Positions 1 to 7,552 of a DNA stretch of 18,522 bases are shown piece by piece. The stretch's first letter is position 1. Every line of letters starts with the position of its first letter. The DNA is from JBHEMK01 sp046262635 (lineage in GTDB: Bacteria > Actinomycetota > Thermoleophilia > Gaiellales > Gaiellaceae): positions 1 through 18,522 of the forward strand of contig JBHEMK010000035.1 of the NCBI GenBank assembly GCA_046262635.1, in the 5' to 3' direction. The notes under the pieces are model-generated. The model was not told where the DNA came from. It searched no databases and was given only the letters and a program-made list of their open reading frames with translations. The position numbers and the translations under genes are program-made.

Positions 1-192
1 CTGGCTTGCCGACTTGCCGCCGTTCCCGAGCGCCAACTTGATCGCGAGGATGCCGATGATCCCGTAGATCAGTCCGCGCGCGACAAAGCCCGAGCGCGCC
101 AGCCACTCGAAGCCGCGGCTCCGGGCGACCTTCTCTCCACCCGCCTGGGCGCCCTTGACCGGGCCAGGTTCGGTTGTCGTTCGGGCGCTCAC
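1..192 (-). CDS. DUF1206 membrane protein, N-terminal part
   Basis: This is the first 64 codons of a gene that runs off the left edge of the window. I chose the GTG at 190-192 because AGAGAGGAG lies 5 nt upstream of it. After a polar leader of about 27 residues comes FEWLARSGFVARGLIYGIIG (residues 28-47) followed by ILAIKLALG. This is the Arg/Gly-containing first transmembrane repeat typical of DUF1206 proteins, which are usually six-helix actinobacterial membrane proteins with three such repeats. Their biochemical role is unknown. The gene is divergent from the one starting at 388, so the two may share the 193-387 control region. The family call rests on one repeat only, because the rest lies outside the window. 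Confidence 0.75.
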   Translation of the reverse strand, partial: MSARTTTEPGPVKGAQAGGEKVARSRGFEWLARSGFVARGLIYGIIGILAIKLALGNGGKSASQ

Positions 193-314
193 GGCGTCTC
201 CTCTCTGTGCATCGGTGCCTCGATGGAGAACGGCTCTGAGCGGTTCAAGGATACGCACTCGATGAGGTGGCATCCGTCCGCTGATCGGTGTTGCAGCGGG
301 GGCGAATCCGGCGG

Positions 315-342
315 TTGCGCCTGGCCGTTGAGAACCTATACA
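315..342 (+). promoter_or_regulatory. Possible promoter of the 206-aa gene
   Basis: TTGCGC (315-320) and TATACA (337-342) are separated by 16 nt, resembling sigma-70-type -35 and -10 boxes (3/6 and 4/6 matches). Transcription would start near 349, inside the palindrome at 348-366 and about 40 nt before the ATG at 388. This is an inference from spacing and similarity only. The rest of the 193-387 divergent gap shows no other convincing signal. Confidence 0.3.
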
Positions 343-347
343 TCGGC

Positions 348-366
348 GTCACGGCATCGCCGTGAC
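348..366. promoter_or_regulatory. 8-bp perfect inverted repeat in the leader
   Basis: GTCACGGC and GCCGTGAC form a perfect 8-bp inverted repeat around the 3-nt centre ATC. It lies between the putative -10 box (337-342) and the GAGGAGG ribosome-binding site (374-380). It could be an operator for a dimeric repressor or an RNA hairpin in the 5' leader. The sequence alone does not decide between these. Confidence 0.45.
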
Positions 367-387
367 CGAGAACGAGGAGGTGCGCTC

Positions 388-1008
388 ATGCCGTCATGGG
401 TTTGGGTGTTGATAGCCGTCGGAGTCGTCGTTGTTCTTGCCCTGGTGGTTTGGCAAGCGCTCGCCCGAAGGCGGACAGGCAAGTTACAGGGGCAATTCGG
501 CCCGGAGTACGACCGCACCGTCGGCGAGGCTGAGAACAGGCGCGAGGCTGAGGCTGAGCTCGCTGCCCGTGAAGAGCGGCACCAGCAGCTCGAGATCCGA
601 CCTCTCTCGCAGACAGCGCGGAACCGCTATCTCGAGAGTTGGACGGGCGTGCAGGCCCAGTTCGTCGACGATCCGCGTACGGCTGTCGCGAGCGCGGACA
701 GCCTGATCCAGTCGGTGATGGCCGAGCGCGGCTATCCGACCGAGGACTTCGAGCAGCGGGCCGCGGACGTCTCGGTTGACCACCCGCAGGTGGTCGCCAA
801 TTACCGCGAAGGACATCGGCTCGCCCAGGAGAGCGCGAACGGCAGCGACTCGACCGAAGCCCTCCGACGGGCGATGCAGCACTACCGTGCGCTCTTCGAC
901 GAACTCGTCGACTCCGACGCCGATCAGCCGATTGAGCGTGAGCGGCGCGTCGACGAGGGCGCCGCTGCTCGCGACCTCAACCAGGCCGACGCGAGGAAGG
1001 TGCGTTAG
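388..1008 (+). CDS. Membrane-anchored protein of unknown function
   Basis: The open frame extends upstream to 223, but the ATG at 388 is the likely start because GAGGAGG lies 7 nt before it. The 206-aa product has one N-terminal transmembrane helix (about residues 3-22) and then an RRR stop-transfer cluster, so the rest is probably cytoplasmic. Residues 38-71 (FGPEYDRTV, then an Ala/Glu/Arg-rich stretch ending in EIRPLS) look like a charged coiled coil. Residues 80-147 contain the signatures WTGVQAQFVDDP, ERGYP, FEQRAADVSVDHP and NYREGH. I recognise this pattern from many soil-bacterial hypothetical proteins, but I know of no assigned biochemical function. The C-terminal 40 residues are acidic and low in complexity. 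The frame is intact and free-standing. Confidence 0.8.
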   Translation: MPSWVWVLIAVGVVVVLALVVWQALARRRTGKLQGQFGPEYDRTVGEAENRREAEAELAAREERHQQLEIRPLSQTARNRYLESWTGVQAQFVDDPRTAVASADSLIQSVMAERGYPTEDFEQRAADVSVDHPQVVANYREGHRLAQESANGSDSTEALRRAMQHYRALFDELVDSDADQPIERERRVDEGAAARDLNQADARKVR

Positions 1009-1400
1009 GACCGGACTGAGCGCTTTCGACCTGGCTCGGCATCCGAACGGCGGGCAACGCGGATCAGGCGACTCTGGGCGGACTTCGAACCGACAGCCAC
1101 GCTGGGAGAGGCAACGCCGACCGGTGAAAATCCGCCGAGGTCTGCTCGCCTGCTGACCGGTACCGCTCGTCTCGCGGCTTCGCTTTGCCGGGTAGCCGAC
1201 ACTGAGGGTGTGGGAACTCATCCCACACCCTCTCCTCCTGAAGTGTCAAGCTCGATTCGGCTCGAGATTTGGGTTCGTCAGCACTCTCGCGGCCGGGCGC
1301 CCGAGAGAGTTGCACCGCAACGGCTGCGGCCGAGCTGGAAGTTGGGCAGGTGCAGCTTGTGCCGGTTTTCTCGGACGCCGCGGTAGGCCTTGCGAGCTTC
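1009..1400. other. Intergenic region between convergent genes
   Basis: This is a 392-nt gap between the 206-aa gene (plus) and the cupredoxin gene (minus). It holds the strong hairpin at 1204-1232 and a weaker inverted repeat CTCTCG/CGAGAG at 1284-1307. The short frames on both strands show no recognisable domain and no good ribosome-binding site. I see no tRNA or other RNA gene. Confidence 0.6.
1204..1232. terminator. Perfect 12-bp hairpin, likely bidirectional terminator
   Basis: GAGGGTGTGGGA (1204-1215) pairs without mismatch with TCCCACACCCTC (1221-1232) around the loop ACTCA. It sits between two converging genes, where a terminator serving both strands is expected. No T-tract follows on either strand, so it is not a classical Rho-independent terminator. 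Such tract-less hairpins are common in high-GC actinobacteria. Confidence 0.5.
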
Positions 1401-1769
1401 CTACTTGACCGTGAAGCGACCGAACATCGTCGCCTCGTGAGGCTTGCAGTAGTACTTGTACTTGCCGGCCTTCAGCTTGAGTGTGACCGTCTTCATGCCC
1501 GTGAACGGCACCGACGAAAAGGTCTTGGCAAGACCATGGGGACCATCGAGCTCGAAGTTGTGGATCGGCGCCTTGTCGGCGATCACGAACTTGTACGTCC
1601 CCGGCTTGAGCGTCTTCACAAGCTTCCCGCGCTGCTTCAGGGTGATCGTGAAACCAGGCCCGACGCTGCCGTTGAGCGTGCGGCTTGTGCTCGGTCGGCC
1701 AAAAGCGGTCGAGGCAACCGCCAGGGAGAGCGCCGCCACTGCCACGGCGGCAAGGATTCCTCGGATCAT
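1401..1769 (-). CDS. Secreted cupredoxin-like (plastocyanin/azurin-type) copper protein
   Basis: This 122-aa protein starts at an ATG preceded by AAAGGAG at a 4-nt spacing. Residues 1-24 form a Sec signal peptide (MIRG, a hydrophobic Ala/Val core, then STAFG). The mature part of about 98 residues has the size of a single cupredoxin domain. The type-1 copper ligands are visible: H70 in APIHNF, then C108, H111 and M115 in YYCKPHEATMFG near the C-terminus. The protein probably carries electrons or binds copper outside the membrane. The spacing is C-x2-H-x3-M, whereas plastocyanin has x4 and amicyanin x2 between His and Met. No partner gene is adjacent; the nearest copper gene in the window is the CopC-CopD gene at the far right. 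The frame is intact although the neighbouring region is decayed. Confidence 0.87.
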   Translation of the reverse strand: MIRGILAAVAVAALSLAVASTAFGRPSTSRTLNGSVGPGFTITLKQRGKLVKTLKPGTYKFVIADKAPIHNFELDGPHGLAKTFSSVPFTGMKTVTLKLKAGKYKYYCKPHEATMFGRFTVK

Positions 1770-2015
1770 GGTGCTCCTTTCAGGATGATCGTGGATAGCG
1801 CTACTACGGATTCGCGAGCCGTCCGGTTTGCGAAGGAGCCGAGCCTCGAGCAGATGCGAGGACGGACGCAGGACTCGAGCCTTGTGCGCGCACCGAGACG
1901 CCGTGTGGAACGCCCTGTATTAGCGGTCGATACTGATGCGGAACACGAGATGCGCATCGTCCTCGGATCCTGCTGCGTCTCGCGCACCGGAAGCAAGAGG
2001 CGCATGAAGAACAAG

Positions 2016-3079
2016 TCACCGAGTAACAGCTGCACCGGCGCGATCCTCGGTCAGTTCGAGCGCTTGGCTCTCGACCACCAGGCGGCCGTCCCGCGCAGCG
2101 AGCATCGCGCAGGGTCTGCTCGCCGGCCGGCTCGGGTCGGTCGAGAGGAAGGGGATCGGCGTGGATCCAGTTACGCCCGTCACGGCGGCGGAGCACCACC
2201 GCCCCGTAGCCGATGGCCTCGATCCGCAGGCGGCGAAGGTGCTCGAGCCAACGGTCGAGCGCCTCCAGGTAGAGAGGCGGATCACTCTCTCCAAGGGGAC
2301 GAAGCCAACCCGCCGCGTGCGCGAGCGGATCGCTCGTCCGGTAGTGGAGGAGCCAGGCGTCGCATCCGCAGCCGTCGAGCCAGGCTCGCAGCGGCTTGGC
2401 CCAGTCGCCGCCTCCGGCCTGTGCCCATCTCACGAGCAGATGCGCGAACCCTCCTTCGGTCAGACGCGCAGGGGCCGTCTCTACGAGCTTGCGGCAGAGC
2501 GCGTCCGCGGGAAGTCCACTGTCGCGATAGGCGTATGACGAATCGGGATTCAGGTCCGTCGCAACGACCCGGTCGGCATGCTTGGCCAGAGCAGCGCCTG
2601 GATTCCGCAACCGGTTCCAAGATCGAGCGCGGGAGCACAATTCGGTGGGGCGGCGAGCTTCGCCAGCGTCACGGCCGGTGCCTGGATGCCGAGGACGTGG
2701 TCGAAGGGGACGTCCACACCGCTCCCGGCCCCTCGGTCCGAGGCAACGTAGTAGTCGCCATGGGGCACGAGTCGGACGTGCGCCCTCACCCACCCGCGGC
2801 AGCCTCGACCGCCCGCGCGCCACCAACTGGTCGAGTCGGAGTGGCGCGGCAGCTTCCCCGACCCGGTCCGCCCGCGTCTCGTGCCCCAGCAGGAACAGCC
2901 GTGCGAGCGTCGAGAACGCGTCGCTTTCGGCCAGTCTCCGCACGTGGACGGCCGTGTCGACCGGCCGGATGAGAGCCGTTGATCCCGAGACGCTCGGCCA
3001 CCCGCTCAGAGCTGAACCCCTCCCGTTCGAGCGCCGCCCGCAGCGACCGAAGCATCACCGGGTCGGAGCTGTCGGGCAC
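2016..3079 (-). pseudogene. Decayed class I SAM-dependent methyltransferase
   Basis: Pieces of one methyltransferase lie in order on the minus strand but jump between reading frames. From a GTG at 3079 come LRSLRAALEREGFSSERVAERLG, in another frame FSTLARLFLLGHE (about 2900), then VEAAAG, then WVRAHVRLVPHGDYYVASDR and LDLGTGCGIQALL (about 2790-2590), then AKHADRVVATDLNP (about 2590-2550), DSGLPADAL, AHAAGWLRPLGE and GYGAVVLRRR. The last piece, ARDGRLVVESQALEL, ends at the stop at 2016. LDLGTGCG is the SAM-binding motif I. At about 2545-2551, TDLNP is joined directly to DSSYAYRDSGLP. The stretch of roughly 50 residues that normally carries the catalytic NPPY motif is gone. With at least five frame changes plus this deletion, the gene cannot make a working enzyme. 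The family resembles DUF7059-type methyltransferases (name from memory). Several local assembly errors are the alternative, but the deletion is in frame and clean. Confidence 0.8.
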
Positions 3080-3188
3080 ATTGCCGCCACGTGCCGATCC
3101 TAGACAAGTGCGGCGTGTGGTCGCCCGCGGCTGAGGCTCGGAAGAAGCGGGTATGACGAGGTTCCACTCAACCACGGGAGATTCCTGA

Positions 3189-3863
3189 ATGCCAATCGCG
3201 CGCATAGCCATCCTGTTCGATATCGACGGCACACTCCTCATCACGGGTGGCGCCGGGGCCACTTCGTGGCGTCTGGCCTTCGACGAGCTCTACGAGATCC
3301 CAGCCGATATCGGCAAGTTCACCGACACCGGAATGACCGATCCCGAAGTCGGCCGCAAGACGTTCGTCGCCGTGCTGAACCGCGAGCCCAGCCGCGCGGA
3401 GTTCGCCAAGCTCCTCGAACGCCGACTCCACTATCTGCACGAGACGGTCGCCGAATCGGAGGACTACCGCGTCCTGCCGGGCGTCGAGGATCTGCTGCCG
3501 GAACTGATGGAGGACGGCTACCTCTTGGGCCTCGTGACTGGGAACGTCGAGGCCGCTGCGCATATCAAGCTGCACCGCGCGCGCCTGAACCGCTTCTTTT
3601 CCTTCGGCGGCTACGGGTCGGACTCCAATGACCGGGGTGAGCTGACAAAAACCGCGCTTGAGCGAGCCACGCTCATCTACGGTGAACCGGTCACAGCCGC
3701 CCAGGCGATCGTGGTCGGCGACACTCCGCACGACGTCGAGGGCGCGCATGCAGCCGGGATCCAATGCATCGGAGTCGGCAGTCACAAGTTCAGTGTCAGC
3801 GAGCTCCGAGACGCAGGCGCCGATTACGCGATCGCCTCGCTCACGGAGGGGCTTCCGCTTTAG
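3189..3863 (+). CDS. HAD-superfamily phosphatase, phosphoglycolate phosphatase-like
   Basis: This 224-aa protein has all four HAD motifs. Motif I is FDIDGTL with nucleophile D11 and acid/base D13, motif II is T117 in LVTGN, motif III is K154 in GELTK, and motif IV is GDTPHD (D178 and D182) for Mg2+. A helical cap lies between motifs I and II (about residues 20-90), as in the Gph/PGMB group. The likely reaction is hydrolysis of a small phosphorylated metabolite in the cytoplasm; the substrate cannot be read from the sequence. The ATG follows GGGAG at an 8-nt spacing. The gene is intact, of normal length, and stands alone between two decayed genes. Its stop is followed by 89 nt without clear features. 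Confidence 0.88.
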   Translation: MPIARIAILFDIDGTLLITGGAGATSWRLAFDELYEIPADIGKFTDTGMTDPEVGRKTFVAVLNREPSRAEFAKLLERRLHYLHETVAESEDYRVLPGVEDLLPELMEDGYLLGLVTGNVEAAAHIKLHRARLNRFFSFGGYGSDSNDRGELTKTALERATLIYGEPVTAAQAIVVGDTPHDVEGAHAAGIQCIGVGSHKFSVSELRDAGADYAIASLTEGLPL

Positions 3864-3952
3864 AACGAGCGGTCCGCGGATTTCGCCCTCTCGCTGGAAA
3901 CGGCCGTGGTTCCCGGTTGTCCGTAGGGTGACACGGTCACATCGGGGGGATC

Positions 3953-4305
3953 GTGAAACACCTCGCCGAACCTGTCCGCTACCTCAATCTCTTCGCGTTC
4001 CTCGGCCTGGCTGTCGTCACGGTCTGGCGGTGGCGAATCCGGCGGACAGAGCCGCCGCATGGGCGGCGCCAGCTTCGGTGCCCTCGGCTTCGTCGTGATC
4101 CTCGAGGTTACGCCAACCACCCTCACGGGCTGGGCGAGACCGGGCTGCAGCGGATCGACATCGCCCGTCCTGCTCGTCTTCCCTGCCGCCCTCCTCGTCA
4201 ACTGAACGTTGCTGTCGGTCGTCGCCGCCTGGCGGCTGTGGGCGGCAGGCCTGCGGCAGCCGAGCGTCGCTCGCCGCCGGACGCAGATGCTCGCGAGGTG
4301 TGTCT
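3953..4305 (+). pseudogene. Decayed N-terminus of a membrane sensor (histidine kinase-like)
   Basis: A GTG at 3953 with GGGGGA upstream opens a frame reading VKHLAEPVRYLNLFAFLGLAVVTV, a good first transmembrane helix. The continuation jumps frames: RAAAWAA (about 4050), SFGALGFVVIL (about 4072-4105), HPHGLGETGLQRIDIA (about 4117-4164), LLVFPAALLV (about 4170-4199, ending at a TGA), and LLSVVAAWRLWAAGLRQPSVARRR (about 4209-4285). Read together, these resemble the multi-helix N-terminal sensing region of actinobacterial signalling proteins that continue into a histidine kinase. No kinase, GAF or HD domain follows, because the holin-like gene begins at 4390. I therefore call it a truncated, frameshifted remnant. 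The family assignment is from memory of similar sequences and is moderate; the frame-hopping is seen directly. Confidence 0.6.
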
Positions 4306-4389
4306 GTCCCGCTCACGCAGGCACGGGAGCCGGCGTCGGCCAGCAGGGGCGGGCGGTTTCATGGTCGCGTAGCGGGAAACGATGAACAC

Positions 4390-4860
4390 ATGGATGATTC
4401 TGAACGGACAGCGAAAGCGGAGAGCAGTACTCCAGCGGGGGAGGCAGGCGGATCGTTCGCGGAGGAGATGGCCGCGCTCGTACAGCGCGAAGTCGAGCAG
4501 GTGACGGCTTCGCTCCGCCACGAGCTCGAGCAGCTGCGAGCAGATGCGCTCGAGCGCGCGGGGCAGGTGAGCCGCGGCGCTGCGCTGCTGGGAGCGGCTG
4601 GCGGTCTCGGGCTTGTGTCTGCTGGAGCGGTTGGCTCGCTGCCGCTCCTCGGCCTGCGGCGGCTGCTGCCGGGCTGGGCGGTCGCCACGCTCGTAGCCGC
4701 CGGTGCGGGGTCCGGCGCCTTCTTTCTCGCCCGCCTGGGACTCGAGCGGCTGCAAGCCGCCGCGCCGCAGGCCGTGAGCGAGCGGATCGAACAGGCGAAG
4801 GAAGATGTGGCGGACGCGCTGAAGCAGCGGGCGCGCACTGCCACGCCTGACGTCGAGTAG
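4390..4860 (+). CDS. Holin-X-like (phage holin family III) membrane protein
   Basis: From the ATG at 4390 the product is 156 aa; the frame is open from 4300, but the residues before MDDSERTAKA are low-complexity. No strong ribosome-binding site is visible, so the start is provisional. Layout: a polar leader (1-20), an amphipathic helix FAEEMAALVQREVEQVTASL and onward (23-60), two transmembrane helices (about 63-89 and 96-117) separated by the short loop RRLLPGW, and an amphipathic tail (122-156). This matches the actinobacterial holin-X / DUF1469 family. These proteins are chromosomal, sit in the inner membrane, and mostly have no proven lytic role. There is no endolysin or other phage gene here, so a prophage is not implied. 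Confidence 0.72.
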   Translation: MDDSERTAKAESSTPAGEAGGSFAEEMAALVQREVEQVTASLRHELEQLRADALERAGQVSRGAALLGAAGGLGLVSAGAVGSLPLLGLRRLLPGWAVATLVAAGAGSGAFFLARLGLERLQAAAPQAVSERIEQAKEDVADALKQRARTATPDVE

Positions 4861-4870
4861 CCTCCGCCCC

Positions 4871-4904
4871 GGCCGGCCCCCCAGAACGGCGCGGGGCGCC
4901 GGCC
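4871..4904. terminator. GC-rich hairpin between convergent genes
   Basis: GGCCGGCCCCCC (4871-4882) pairs with GGGGCGCCGGCC (4893-4904), 11 of 12 positions, around a 10-nt loop. It begins 10 nt after the holin-like stop codon and faces the end of the peptidase gene on the other strand, so it may stop transcription from both sides. No T-tract follows. The remaining stretch to 5134 shows no gene. Confidence 0.45.
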
Positions 4905-5134
4905 GTCCTCCGGTCGCGAGCAAGAGCATCGAAGGCGCACGGCCAGTGTCGAGACTGTCGGCCTCGCATCACTCCCGGCCCGGAACTCGACGTTCCGGTC
5001 CGATGCGCGTTCCGATCGCTCGTTCGGTAGACGTTGTCGCCCCGGCTCCCGACGCACGTGGCAGGCCGCCCCGACGCGCTTCACGCCGGGGCGCGCACGT
5101 CTTCCGCCGGGCCCTCAACGCGTAACTGCTTCGC

Positions 5135-6370
5135 TCAGATCTGCCACTCACCGCCAGCGATCAACGGCACGCGCTTTCCGCGGGCGCCGAACCCCGTCGC
5201 TCCGAGCTCGGCCGTCCCGACCATCACGTCGAGGTGGAGCTGCGAGCGGTTGACCGCCGCGGCTCCCTTCTCGCGGGTGTTCGGGAAGCCGGCGCCGAAG
5301 GCGATGTGTGCGGCCGCGTTCTCGTCGAGCAGGGTGTTGAAGTAGGTGCGCCCGGTGCTGCCTATGCGCGAGGTCTTGTCGAGCAGGGCGACCTCGCCGA
5401 GGCGGCGCGCGTTTGCATCGGTGTCGAGGAAAGCGGTCAGCAGCCTGAGGTCGTCGGCCTCGTCGGCCTCGAGCCGGACGAGGCGCCCTTTCTCGAACTC
5501 GCCGCCAATCCCTTTGATCGTACGGCCGCGGAAGTTCAGCGGGCGCGAGCAGCGGAAGGTCCCGCTGGTGCCGCGCGGATCGGGGCTCGTGAAGACCTCC
5601 TCGGTCGGCATGTTCGGAGAGGTCAATCTGCCCGACTGCGTGCGCTCGCGGCCACCGAGCCAGCGGGCGCCGGCGGCGATGCCGAGCTCGAGCTCTGTGC
5701 CGGGGCCGCTCAGCTTGAGCCGCTGGAGCCGGAGCCGCGTCAGCGTCTTCGCCCGCGCCTCGAGTGTCTTCGCGTGCTCGATCCATCCTGCCGTTCCGTC
5801 GAGGTCGGCGTCGCCGAGACGGCAGAACCGGAGCAGCTCGCCGGCGAGCCGTCGTTGGGCCGCGAGCCTGCTGAGGTCTGGGTAGACCTGCGTGGCCCAG
5901 GCGGCGGTCGGCCAGGCTGCGATCGACCAGCGGACGCGTCCGTCCTGCGTGGCGTTCACGAAGAACCTGAGATTCTTGCGCACGGCGGCCTGATCGGCGG
6001 CGAGCTTCTGCGGGGGGATCCCGTCGAACGAACCAGGCTCGCCGTCGCCGGCCACGTGCACGATCGCCGCGTCGTCGCGCATCAGGGTGCGGGCGCGCGC
6101 GACGATCCACGGGGCACGTGCGCCGAGGGCCTGCCTGCCGCCGTGGCGAAAGCGCGCCGCGGCAACGAGCGGGTCGTCCGTCTCGATCTCGACGTGACGG
6201 GCGCCTCTGCGATAGCCGGCCTCGGAGATGGCGATCAGCAGCTCGCGATGGCGCGGCTGGCCCGACACAACGAGCATGTCGCCATGGCGCAGCGCAACTC
6301 CGGACTCCACGATCGCATCGGCGTAGCGGGCGCGCGCGGCGGCGGGGAGGATGTCGGTGCCGTCGGGCAA
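5135..6370 (-). CDS. M29-family metallo-aminopeptidase (AmpS/AmpT type)
   Basis: The protein has 411 aa, the usual length for peptidase family M29, which releases N-terminal amino acids using two metal ions in a dimeric cytoplasmic enzyme. Candidate metal ligands match the family pattern: E257/E258 in NMPTEEVFTSPD, E326 in RLGEVALL, H355 in AAHIAFG, and H379 with D381 in SQLHLDVMVG. The first part (residues 1-230) is the variable N-terminal domain. The start is the TTG at 6370, chosen because family similarity (RYADAIVESGVALRHGDML) begins just after it; no strong ribosome-binding site is present. It lies 15 nt behind the stop of the dehydrogenase gene, so translation is probably coupled. The physiological substrate is unknown. 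Confidence 0.88.
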   Translation of the reverse strand: MPDGTDILPAAARARYADAIVESGVALRHGDMLVVSGQPRHRELLIAISEAGYRRGARHVEIETDDPLVAAARFRHGGRQALGARAPWIVARARTLMRDDAAIVHVAGDGEPGSFDGIPPQKLAADQAAVRKNLRFFVNATQDGRVRWSIAAWPTAAWATQVYPDLSRLAAQRRLAGELLRFCRLGDADLDGTAGWIEHAKTLEARAKTLTRLRLQRLKLSGPGTELELGIAAGARWLGGRERTQSGRLTSPNMPTEEVFTSPDPRGTSGTFRCSRPLNFRGRTIKGIGGEFEKGRLVRLEADEADDLRLLTAFLDTDANARRLGEVALLDKTSRIGSTGRTYFNTLLDENAAAHIAFGAGFPNTREKGAAAVNRSQLHLDVMVGTAELGATGFGARGKRVPLIAGGEWQI

Positions 6371-6385
6371 GGGCGGAGACGCTAC

Positions 6386-7387
6386 CTACTGGTTGAGGCG
6401 CTTCGCGGCTCTGCGGCCGAGCGCGGTCAGGGGCGAGCGGTCGACGCGCGAGTCGATCTCGGCGCCGCTGCGCCGTCCGGTCCCCTCGTTGTCCGGGAGC
6501 AGCCGGGTGACGACGCCGAGGGCGTCTGCCACCAGTCCCGGAGCGAGTCCGTTTGCTCGCGCCGCGAGCTTCGCGGGCAGCCCGATCGTGACCTCGGTCT
6601 CGCCGCGGCGTACGGCGGTCACGATCCTGCGTGCGGCGCGGTCGCCCGAGACGGTCGCTCCCGGCGTGCTCGCGACCGTGGCGAACAGGGCGTACTCGAG
6701 CTCAGCCCGGTCGCCCTTGAAGAGCGCGGCCACCGAGGAGCCGGTGCGCATCAGGCCCGGGACGATCGTCGTCACCCGCACGCCGGTGCCGGCGAGCTCC
6801 GCCCGGAGTCCCTCCGAGAAACCGACGGCCGCGAACTTGGCGGTGTTGTAGGGCAAAAGCCAGGGGGCGCTGATCTTGCCGCCGATCGAGGTGACGTTGG
6901 CGATGCGACCCCCGCCGCGCTCGAGCATCATCGGCAGCACGGCGAACGTGCAGTTGACGAGCCCGCCCAGATGGATTGCCATCATCTCCTCGAAGTCATC
7001 CACTGTCTGCGTCGCCAGCGGGCCGACGGTGATCACCCCCGCATTGTTGACGAGTACCTCGATGGGACCGAAGCGATCGGTCGCCTCGTTGACGAGCTCG
7101 CTGACCTGATCGGCCTCGGCCACGTCGCAGGGAATCGCAAGTACCTCGGCGCCGTTCGCCTCCAGCCGCCGCCGGGCGCGCTCGAGCTGCTCCGCGCCGC
7201 GGGCGCAGGTGACGATCCGCGCGCCCCGCGCAGCCAGCTCGTCGCACAGCGCGAAGCCGAGCCCCCGCGACCCGCCGGTCACGAGCGCCGTCCGGCCGCC
7301 GAGGTCAAGCGCCCGCACGCGTTGCCCAGCACCGCGCGCGGCGAGCCCCACGCCGAGCGCCGTGCCGATCTGGGCGGTGCGCCTCAC
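6386..7387 (-). CDS. Short-chain dehydrogenase/reductase (SDR)
   Basis: From the GTG at 7387 the product is 333 aa. This start has GGAAGG upstream at an 8-nt spacing, whereas the earlier possible GTG at 7519 has none. Classical SDR motifs are present: TGGSRGLG (residues 37-44) for NAD(P) binding, CDV near residue 87 for the adenine pocket, NNAG (114-117), and the catalytic S167, Y180 and K184. The 60-residue C-terminal extension after the Rossmann fold is common in soil-bacterial SDRs of unknown substrate. A hydrophobic, basic N-terminus (TAQIGTALGVGLAARG) might touch the membrane. It probably shares a transcript with the downstream aminopeptidase, and perhaps with the STAS gene 165 nt upstream. 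I see no gene in that 165-nt gap. Confidence 0.87.
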   Translation of the reverse strand: MRRTAQIGTALGVGLAARGAGQRVRALDLGGRTALVTGGSRGLGFALCDELAARGARIVTCARGAEQLERARRRLEANGAEVLAIPCDVAEADQVSELVNEATDRFGPIEVLVNNAGVITVGPLATQTVDDFEEMMAIHLGGLVNCTFAVLPMMLERGGGRIANVTSIGGKISAPWLLPYNTAKFAAVGFSEGLRAELAGTGVRVTTIVPGLMRTGSSVAALFKGDRAELEYALFATVASTPGATVSGDRAARRIVTAVRRGETEVTIGLPAKLAARANGLAPGLVADALGVVTRLLPDNEGTGRRSGAEIDSRVDRSPLTALGRRAAKRLNQ

Positions 7388-7552
7388 CGGGCTCGCCTTC
7401 CCGCGGTCGTGTCCTGGAAACCGGCGAAACCGCAACCCGGCCAATGTGCCGACCTGCCAGGCGTGCCAGCGTTCTTCTCGTTTGGCCGCAGCGGGAGCAG
7501 GAGAGGGGTCGGACGCCACCCGGCGCGCGGACGAGTCGGAGCAGAAGGGAAG

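Noticed and set aside
484..1221. A 245-codon minus-strand frame opposite the 206-aa membrane protein
   Set aside because: No ribosome-binding site or domain; the plus-strand gene has a clear start signal, a membrane helix and a known conserved pattern.
1009..1400. A possible tRNA or small RNA gene in the gap
   Set aside because: No cloverleaf or T-loop (GGTTCRANNCC-like with matching arms) could be built; only the isolated hairpin is supported.
1804..2943. Reading the 379-codon minus-strand frame as an intact gene
   Set aside because: Methyltransferase similarity enters and leaves this frame several times, and the pieces between belong to other frames, so the single frame is not a real protein.
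1269..2972. A 567-codon open frame on the plus strand
   Set aside because: It runs opposite the cupredoxin gene and the methyltransferase remnant and has no domain or ribosome-binding site.
4390..4860. The holin-like gene as evidence of a prophage
   Set aside because: No lysin, capsid, integrase or attachment site is near; this family is widespread as a chromosomal gene in actinobacteria.
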